From assembly GCA_905178155.1 (NCBI GenBank), contig CAJINV010000015.1:1175495-1239494 (forward strand): a DNA stretch of 64,000 bases, in the 5' to 3' direction. The notes below the pieces were generated by a model. It was not told the origin of the DNA and searched no databases. It saw only the letters and a program-made list of their open reading frames with translations. This document shows, piece by piece, positions 59,201 to 64,000 of the stretch (its first letter is position 1; each line of letters starts with the position of its first letter). Made by a program: the position numbers and the translations under genes. The DNA comes from Amoebophrya sp. A120. Taxonomy: Eukaryota > Sar > Dinophyceae > Syndiniales > Amoebophryaceae.

Positions 59201-62200
59201 GGTGTTCGACGCGCGGCGGCGTACCACCAGTGCTGTCGCCTTTATTGCCTTTCTGCTGCTGTAATCCGATTTTTACCCGTCCTCCGAAAGGTGGAATATC
59301 CTGCTTCGACGACTTGTTTATTCCTTCGGAGCAGTTACTAGTATGGTGGACATTATCATCAGCAGCTGGAGCTGAAGACGGATTGTTGTGATGAGGAGCT
59401 GCGTAGTTGTAATTGTTCTGGCCCACGCTCGTCCTGAAGCTAGCGCCAGAAGTGGTCGTGGTCCCGCGTTTTTTATTACCGGACGTCGAGTTAATATTCT
59501 TGTTGTATTTATTATCAAACAAAAAAAGTTCGTCACGATCACTCATGGGCATTTTTGCAAGACAAAATTGTCTGTCATGCGTAAAAATGCATCACAGCCA
59601 CACTTCATAAGGGATTTCCCTAGTGTTTCTGCAATACAAGGAGAAGTTGTGATGCAAAAAAAACTTGTAATGCAAACCTTGCAACTTAGTGACTGTGACA
59701 AACTTTTTTCTCTCCATACTTATTTTTTGCCGCACCACTGGGAGTTGGCCGCCCGGGAGTCATGGGAGGTGGCCCGACTACACCTAGGGGCTGCTCGGAG
59801 GAGATGGAAGAAGAGGGCGGCGGCCCGTGGTCTGCCGATGAACTCTCCTCCTGCGTGTCGTGAGGACCCACGTCGCGGTCGTCCACCCGGCCAACTAGAT
59901 GATCTCCACCAGTACAACTACTCGGCGCCGCCAGAGCAGCAGCAGGGGTAGAAGGCGGAGGCTTGGTGGTGTTCATTATCGTGGTCGACGTGGTCGCCGC
60001 CCCGCCGGGTTGTAATGTCAGTAGGCTCGACAGAACTAGTTCCTGCTTCTGCTGCGCGTTTAGGTCAGAAGTGAGGACCGCAGCTGCGCCCGAGGTCGTG
60101 GAAGTAGGAAACTGTTGATGATCCCCGTCGGGGGTGGATACAGACGACGAGGATGTTGACACAATTGGGTTTATTAAGAGCTGCTGCTGCTGGAGGTGGC
60201 CCTGGCCACCTTGTTGCAGCTGCTGCTGCTGCTGCTGCCCTTGTTGCAGCAGGAGCTGTTGCGCTGCTAGATTCATCGTATTAGTGGTTGTACTATCGAT
60301 GTTAGAAGTTGTTGTATTCTGTTGCAGGTTGATGTTCTGCTGTTGTAGGTTATTTAAAAGCGGCTGCAACTGCAGCAGCAGATTCACCTGATTACAGCTT
60401 TGTTGAAGAGGATTTTGATTGCAGCTTCCGCTGTTGTTGCCTCCAATGCTAGTGCTACCGCTACCCCCGCCGCCGCCCAGAGGTAGCAACACGTTCTTGT
60501 TGAGCGAAGCGGTAATCGTCGTTCCTGCTCCCGCCGCTCCTCCGGCTGGCGAATTATTATTCTGCGCGTGGTTAGTACTGGGTAGAGCAGCCACACCAGC
60601 CAACTGATGCAGCTGGGCCACATTAGTCAGGTCGTTGCTGTTCATTGGAAAGGAAATAGGTGTTCCTGCAGTGTGGCCGAGATGAAGATGATGTTGCTGT
60701 AGTTGACCCGACGTCGTGCCAACATTGCTAGAGGAAGCTCCTCCTGCACCCCCAACTTGATGCTGCTGGAGGTCCTGATTCGATTGCGGACCCGGACCGG
60801 GATTGAAGTTGCCTGTAGCGATATCAAAATTCGAATGATATTAGAGATGGAGGAGCACGACACGTGGACAAGGTGGTTCAAAATGAACAGTACGAAAAGT
60901 CAACTCAACATGAATATATGAAATAACTGCAAACACAATGCGAAGATACTCATCCAAAATATAGAAATTATCCGAAGAAATAAAGTGGTCCGATCAATTT
61001 TCATGTATTATCGTAGCATTACCGCCCAAGCCGCGATTTAGTTGTGCTCCGGAACCGGGGCCGGCGACCAAAAACGGGATAGAAGATATCACAAGAAAAA
61101 AGTGCTACAGATTATACACACGTGCTGTTGCAACTTCAGCAAGACAAATTGTCTCTGTGTGGAGGCATATGCCGAGATCTTCACAAGGGGAAACATAAAC
61201 ACGTATGAAGCTGTGCTCTTGTGTATATCCGGCATGAGTAGAAGGCTTGTTTCTCACGCTTGTCCAGCCGCAAGAAAATGTGTAAGTGTAACATTTTTTT
61301 CTTTGCATAGAAGAAGTGGATGTGCCACTGTTGTTTCCTTGCAAGCTGCCCGCTTGGTCATTATTTCCTGAGAAGTAATTTTGTATTTTGTGCAACTTTT
61401 AACAAGTGGACTTCTGATATCTATATTCAGTGAGTGTGATAATCATCTCATCAACATGATCAAGACAGTCGAACGGCGGCAGTCAACATAGTAAAGTCAT
61501 TTCAGTAAGAAGTTGTACCTGATGCGGCAAAATGAGGCCCTCCTCCGAAGCTGTTCAAATTGCCAAAGTTTTGAAAATTTTCAGAAGTGATCCAGTCGAG
61601 CGGCTTATCCTGTGCAAAAGTGTCTGGCTCGGGAAGATTCTGAGACTTGTCATGCTTGTCTGGCATGACCCAGGATTGTTTGTGATGTATGCCCTACCAT
61701 CACAGATTTTTAGAACCCTTCCTGATCATACCTACCCCGCATGACAAACGCCCTCCCCGCGTAGCACAAACTAGACTCCTCTTGCTGGTCATGCAATACA
61801 GATTTTTTTAGAGTCCAAAGTTAGCATCACAAGTTCCAACCTTCCAGACGTCCAGGGATTTTTACATTTGATACGGTTGCTGGTGCATGAAATCCAGCTG
61901 TCCTTGATTGTTCTGCTGCGAAAGGAGGTTGTGGAGAGGCTGCTGCTGCTTATCAACAGCAAATATGTCTGGGTCTGGAAGAACTTGTCATGCAGCTTTT
62001 ACATGACCCGTGATGTCTGCAATGTATTCCCTAGCATCACAAACTTTCTGAGTGGTTCTTGATCTTGTTGCCTATTGCGCACGAGAAATCATGCTCTGTC
62101 GGCGTTGTAACAAAGAAAACCAAAACTAGACTTCTCTTGCTGCTCGGGCAATACAAATTTTTCTGGAATCCAAAAGCAGCATCAGAAGATCCACTTTTCC

Positions 62201-62892
62201 ATACCCAGACTACGTATTTGCAGTTGATACTGCTGCGGCTGCTGGAATTGCGCCGGTGGATGCTGCTGCACGAAGTGTTGCTGCTGCAGCCCCGCCACGC
62301 CCGCTAGGTTGTTGATAATTGTACCGTCCGAGCCGAGCTGCTGCTGCAGATTAGTGTTATTCGGGTTTATTTCGTTGTTATGCAATTGCGCGGCGTTGTT
62401 CGGGTGCAATAGACCCGGCGTTGTCGCGGTCGGGCAGCCGCCGTCGGCCGCGGGCGGTGGTGGGGGGAACTGCTGTTGAAGCAATGGCATGGTATTCATG
62501 ATGATGTTAGTCGGTGGGGGCTGATGAAACACCATTGGATTATGTGGAGCACCAAACATCAGCTGACTGCTCTGGTGCAGCAGATTACTATTCGGAGGGT
62601 CCACGACGACCGCCGCGCCGCCACCCCCGAATTGACAATGCCCTTGCTGTTCTTGCTCCTTTTTCCAGATTGCCATCAGCGGGTTAGTACTTGTCAAATC
62701 ACTTGGCGTCGCAGCCAGCGCGTTCGGCGTACCTGTGGACTGAGGGACAACGGGCGGTATGTGATCCATGGGGAATGGTTTCAACCCCGGGAAACAAGAC
62801 CCAGAGTTGTTTTGCTGACTTCCGCTCCCACCGCCTCCACCTGGGGGGGTCGCGTGGGAGGCTGCTCCGCCGGAACCGTGGGAGGGCAACAT
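50234..62892 (-). CDS. Gene 9: giant low-complexity Q/N/S/G-rich protein with C-terminal coiled coil, about 2,175 residues
   Basis: Exons: 62916-62230, 61950-61874, 61605-61519, 61367-61310, 61086-61023, 60812-59719, 59512-59146, 58914-58843, 58224-58178, 57857-57805, 57595-56807, 56545-56445, 56126-56011, 55659-55518, 55318-55282, 54642-54260, 54020-53350, 53024-52962, 52699-51714, 51425-50780, 50546-50466, 50249-50234. Seventeen introners and four GT-AG introns separate them; the sum from 62916 is 2,184 codons exactly, stop TAA at 50234. ATG at 62892 is the first good start; exon-like sequence continues upstream of the introner at 62917, so the true start may be further 5'. Regions: poly-Pro/Gln/Asn N-terminal third; an ordered patch with Trp and Arg (MACGRWNKLYSSGR, AARYKRWAGNIKDG); Ser/His/Tyr-rich middle; a long coiled coil of about 270 residues (KLHKKLEEFEEAQSKQKDE onward); then an ordered tail (DQLDFSQVFCG). 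Composition suggests an RNA-granule or scaffold protein; this is inference. Confidence 0.82.
50250..50465. mobile_element. Introner I, gene 9 last intron
   Basis: 216 bp bounded by inverted copies of CGTTACAATC-CAAACGTT, sole member of family I, with the usual internal words. TSD GCAAC (50245-50249) and GCAAG (50466-50470). Excision joins SKGYDL to RMS and the stop codon. Confidence 0.65.
50547..50779. mobile_element. Introner A, gene 9
   Basis: 233 bp, family A, reverse orientation of the copies at 37613 and 45945. Perfect TSD CCGGG (50542-50546, 50780-50784). Excision joins SLSQTR to GLQMVSQ. Confidence 0.93.
51426..51713. mobile_element. Introner A, gene 9
   Basis: 288 bp, diverged family A. 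TSD TTTCC (51421-51425) and CTTCC (51714-51718). Excision joins DIVNGME to KEDALKD. Confidence 0.89.
52700..52961. mobile_element. Introner A, gene 9
   Basis: 262 bp, family A. TSD GGGTC (52695-52699) and CGGTC (52962-52966). Excision joins TSKTSTT to the AFNNNNA segment. Confidence 0.91.
53025..53349. mobile_element. Introner A, old copy, gene 9
   Basis: 325 bp, strongly diverged family A (left end TATCAAATTCAAATATG). Flanks CAACG (53020-53024) and GAGCG (53350-53354) match at only three of five bases. Excision still joins DPQLPL to IGTTMSS. Confidence 0.8.
54021..54259 (-). other. GT-AG intron, gene 9
   Basis: 239 bp, donor GTACTGA (same as the previous GT-AG intron), acceptor ATAACCAG; joins QQPTGG to DPDVTSS in frame. 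Confidence 0.78.
54643..55281. mobile_element. Introner A split by an insertion with an 18-bp duplication, gene 9
   Basis: 639 bp. Outer TSD TAAAT (54638-54642) and TAAAA (55282-55286). After the first 22 bases the element is interrupted; the stretch AAATGCAAAAATGTCTGG occurs at 54647-54664 and again at 55036-55053, flanking 371 bp of unrelated sequence, and the rest of the introner follows. Excision joins SEHHN to FTSQNTS. Confidence 0.85.
54665..55035. other. Secondary insertion inside an introner
   Basis: 371 bp flanked by an 18-bp direct duplication of introner sequence. It contains an inverted repeat around GCGAATAGCACACC and ACTATTCGC near 54960-55010. No ORF or TIR recognised. The long duplication fits target-primed or nick-and-repair insertion better than the 5-bp cut of the introners. 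Confidence 0.65.
55319..55517 (-). other. GT-AG intron, gene 9
   Basis: 199 bp, donor GTACTGA, acceptor CTATCACAG with CTGAC shortly upstream as a possible branch site; joins RGKMNY to PRSGSSS. Confidence 0.75.
55660..56010. mobile_element. Introner A, diverged, gene 9
   Basis: 351 bp, left end GCATATCAAACG. Perfect TSD GGTGA (55655-55659, 56011-56015). Excision joins QQGGQHH to PRSGSYS. Confidence 0.82.
56127..56444. mobile_element. Introner B, diverged, gene 9
   Basis: 318 bp; left end TATCGTGTGG, interior clearly family B (AGCAACACAA, GGGAGTGACGC). TSD AAGTC (56122-56126) and AATTC (56445-56449). Excision joins RDHHHQN to WQYGHNG. Confidence 0.87.
56546..56806. mobile_element. Introner A, gene 9
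   Basis: 261 bp, family A, reverse subtype as at 8611. Perfect TSD TGTAA (56541-56545, 56807-56811). Excision joins DQVGNNY to NNNFNSY. Confidence 0.93.
57596..57804. mobile_element. Introner E, gene 9
   Basis: 209 bp, family E. Perfect TSD TAACT (57591-57595, 57805-57809). Excision joins PRGPEL to FRKNSWY. Confidence 0.93.
57858..58177. mobile_element. Introner A, badly decayed, gene 9
   Basis: 320 bp with recognisable remnants only (TATCCAATGC at the left, CCCGACCCAGACT at the right). No TSD is recognisable. The flanking frames (NLEIGM and QLRRKTSG) are compatible with excision. Confidence 0.7.
58376..58527. repeat. 13-bp tandem array, 12 units
   Basis: The word ACAGGTG recurs 12 times at an exact 13-base spacing (unit GACAGGTGACCTT), with the last four units diverged. 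It lies inside the family F introner. Confidence 0.95.
58531..58735. repeat. 92-bp direct duplication
   Basis: Two near-identical 92-bp units start with CCCTTCCCCC at 58531 and 58623, followed by the start of a third at 58715. Each contains the palindrome GGGCGGACGCTGTCCGCCC. Confidence 0.93.
58915..59145. mobile_element. Introner E, gene 9
   Basis: 231 bp, family E. TSD AAAGC (58910-58914) and GAAGC (59146-59150). Excision joins NDRSRAS to GEGALAS. Confidence 0.92.
59513..59718. mobile_element. Introner D, gene 9
   Basis: 206 bp, family D, very similar to the copy at 25999. TSD TTTAT (59508-59512) and CTTAT (59719-59723). Excision joins SGAAKNK to YNKNINS. Confidence 0.92.
60813..61022 (-). 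other. GT-AG intron, gene 9
   Basis: 210 bp, donor GTAATGC, acceptor CGCTACAG; joins LNRGLG to GNFNPGP in frame. AT-rich and without introner ends. Confidence 0.75.
61087..61309. mobile_element. Introner E, gene 9
   Basis: 223 bp, family E. Perfect TSD GAAGA (61082-61086, 61310-61314). Excision joins SGTSTSS to IPFLVAG. Confidence 0.9.
61368..61518 (-). other. GT-AG intron, gene 9
   Basis: 151 bp, donor GTACAAC, acceptor TTCTCAG after a pyrimidine run; joins PHFAAS to GNNDQAG in frame. No TIR or TSD, so a conventional spliceosomal intron. Confidence 0.75.
61606..61873. mobile_element. Introner A, gene 9
   Basis: 268 bp, family A, same subtype as 617-879. TSD CGGCT (61601-61605) and CGGTT (61874-61878). 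Excision joins FMHQQP to LDWITSE. Confidence 0.92.
61951..62229. mobile_element. Introner A, gene 9
   Basis: 279 bp, family A. Perfect TSD CTGCT (61946-61950, 62230-62234). Excision joins two runs of Gln codons (QQPQQ and QQPLHN). Confidence 0.91.
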
Positions 62893-62916
62893 GCTCGTCG
62901 TGCTCGGCGACAAAAA

Positions 62917-63231
62917 TATCCAGCAAAAAGAACATTGTAACTTTCACTTTGTGATGCTGGTGCGCAAGAATCAATAATAAAACGCGCGAGAACAAATAAC
63001 GGTTGCGTCTGTCGACCTCAACTACATGCTGGCCTTGGTCATGCCTAATTGCAAGGTCCACGACCATGCAAGTGTGTTTCCAACACGACGAAGTACAACT
63101 TGTGTGGGCATGGCAGGCCTTCTTTGCTGTCCTGTTCGCTGGTGAAGAAGACACACAGATTTGCACTTGTCTTTGCTGTTCACCCCCACAAAAAAAGTTT
63201 AAGTACTTCTACAATCTCTTTTTCTTGGATA
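62917..63231. mobile_element. Introner E, 5' end of gene 9
   Basis: 315 bp, diverged family E (TATCCAGCAAAAAGAAC at left, TTTTTCTTGGATA at right). Flanks AAAAA and GAGAA match at three of five bases. It may split a coding exon or the 5' leader. Confidence 0.75.
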
Positions 63232-63334
63232 GAGAAGGAGTTCGGCTTCGGCGGGGTATTTTCGGATAATTCAATTTGAGTTCATCTTCCTGGTGGTCCT
63301 CCGCGCCACCGAACAGCTACATGAGGTGGCACTA

Positions 63335-63610
63335 GTTGCGAAGGTTTTTGGTTTTGCTTTTGCCCGGCCGTCGGGAACTACGAAAATAAACCCGCATGAT
63401 TTTCAGTCGTTGAATTGTCGAAGAACTAGTCCAACACGATGTCTGGTTTATCTTCGATTTTGTTGACGGCGGCCTGGTCTCCCCCTCCGCGCTCCGGGTC
63501 GAAGAGTGAGGTTGTTGATTGTAGGTGGAACTGAAAGAATTATATGTTTCCGTGCTGCTACTGGTTTCTTGAACACCGGGCTCTTGTGGCCGGGAGAGCG
63601 GGAAGTAGAA
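63335..63610 (-). CDS. Possible upstream exon of gene 9 or of another gene
   Basis: After a plausible acceptor (GTAGTAGCAG ending at 63611) the minus strand is open to a TAG at 63332, reading a Pro/Ser/Thr/Gln-rich segment (PQEPGVQETSSSTETYNSF, then STYNQQPHSSTRS) whose style matches gene 9. The first exon-like piece next to the introner at 62917 (about 63290-63232, reading ELSENTPPKPNSF) has no ATG and no AG acceptor, so how these two pieces connect is unclear. The distal end of this exon is not defined. Confidence 0.3.
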
Positions 63611-63668
63611 CTGCTACTACAGCTGCTGCCCGGTAAATAATGAATACGTACTTTTGATGCTGCTACTG

Positions 63669-63740
63669 TATCCTGTGGAAACACGTCCCCGCCACCCCGC
63701 CATCAAAGCTGTCATGCAAATCTGCAAGTCTACAACATTT
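63669..63740. mobile_element. Possible family B introner remnant, left end only
   Basis: TATCCTGTGGAAACACGTCC followed by introner words (GCTGTCATGCAAATCTGC) looks like a family B left end; I see no matching right end before 64000, so it is truncated or diverged. Confidence 0.4.
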
Positions 63741-64000
63741 CTCCTGCGCAGTCTGCAAGTTATAGCTCTTCCTGCTCCTCCTGCAGATCTTTCATCCTCG
63801 GAGGTCGGTTATTCTTCACGACGATCTGCAGTCGGGTAGAAGAGGTCGAGGTCGTCCTTCTATAACGCTGTGTAGAAGTTGTAGAACTACCTTCTGCCGT
63901 AGTACCTCTTGCGGCATCTCCTCCCGGCTTCGGAGCATCACCATCTTGTTGGGGAAAATCTCAAAAAAAAAACCGATCAGCGCTTTTTACCGGAAAAAGT

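Overview
The window reads as nuclear DNA of a compact-genome protist of the dinoflagellate lineage. The closest precedent I know is the syndinian parasite Amoebophrya, whose genomes carry invasive introner elements and introns without GT-AG ends; this placement is an inference from architecture, not a database match. Nearly all genes lie on the minus strand, as in unidirectional dinoflagellate gene clusters. I see no bacterial operons, rRNA, tRNA or CRISPR arrays.

The dominant feature is a system of 63 introners, i.e. insertions that behave as introns. Each is usually 150-330 bp, begins TATC/TATG and ends GATA/CATA, has terminal inverted repeats (TIRs), and is flanked by a 5-bp direct repeat (target-site duplication, TSD). 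I sort them into nine TIR families: A (TATCAAATGCAAAAATG then TCTGGGTCTGGAAG, 34 copies), B (TATCCTGAGTAAAAACGT, 6), C (TATCAAAAGGAAAAATC then CCCCCTCCCCATAT, 5), D (TATCAAACAAAAAAAGTT, 3), E (TATCCAAGAAAAAAACTG, 7), F (TGCAAAAGTATCGTACTCG, 4), G (TATGAAAGTGCACAACTCC, 2), H (TTGAAATCGTCAAAGTTGAA, 1) and I (CGTTACAATCTCAAACGTT, 1). Removing each element plus one TSD copy rebuilds long open frames: gene 2 becomes 734 codons, gene 3 2,939, gene 4 205, gene 5 1,220, gene 6 598 (all including stop), with lengths exactly divisible by three. In the exon lists below both TSD copies are included, so 5 bases are dropped at each introner junction.

Layout, left to right: gene 1 (1-12163, minus, runs off the left edge), a giant membrane/extracellular-type protein with PAN/apple and discoidin-like regions; gap with a foldback at 12.4 kb; gene 2 (15179-17638), secreted protein; gap with small direct duplications; gene 3 (19747-31177), a second giant secreted/membrane protein of 2,938 residues; gene 4 (32660-35097), small proline/glutamine-rich protein with an introner that carries a 1-kb passenger; gene 5 (35831-41223), 1,219-residue protein; gap; gene 6 (43471-46702), coiled-coil serine-rich protein; unresolved exon-like segments at 47.3-48.7 kb; gene 8 (49674-50055), the only plus-strand gene, converging on gene 9; gene 9 (50234 to about 63 kb), a giant low-complexity Q/N/S/G-rich protein with a C-terminal coiled coil, which mixes 18 introners with four conventional GT-AG introns.

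Functionally, genes 1 and 3 look like a pair of very large surface or secreted proteins with cysteine modules and membrane segments, plausible for host or cell contact; genes 5, 6 and 9 look intracellular. None can be named confidently. The introners are the part of the window most worth pursuing: they are spliced in both orientations, are absent from about 13 kb of intergenic DNA, and three of them carry secondary insertions yet still appear to be removed from the message.
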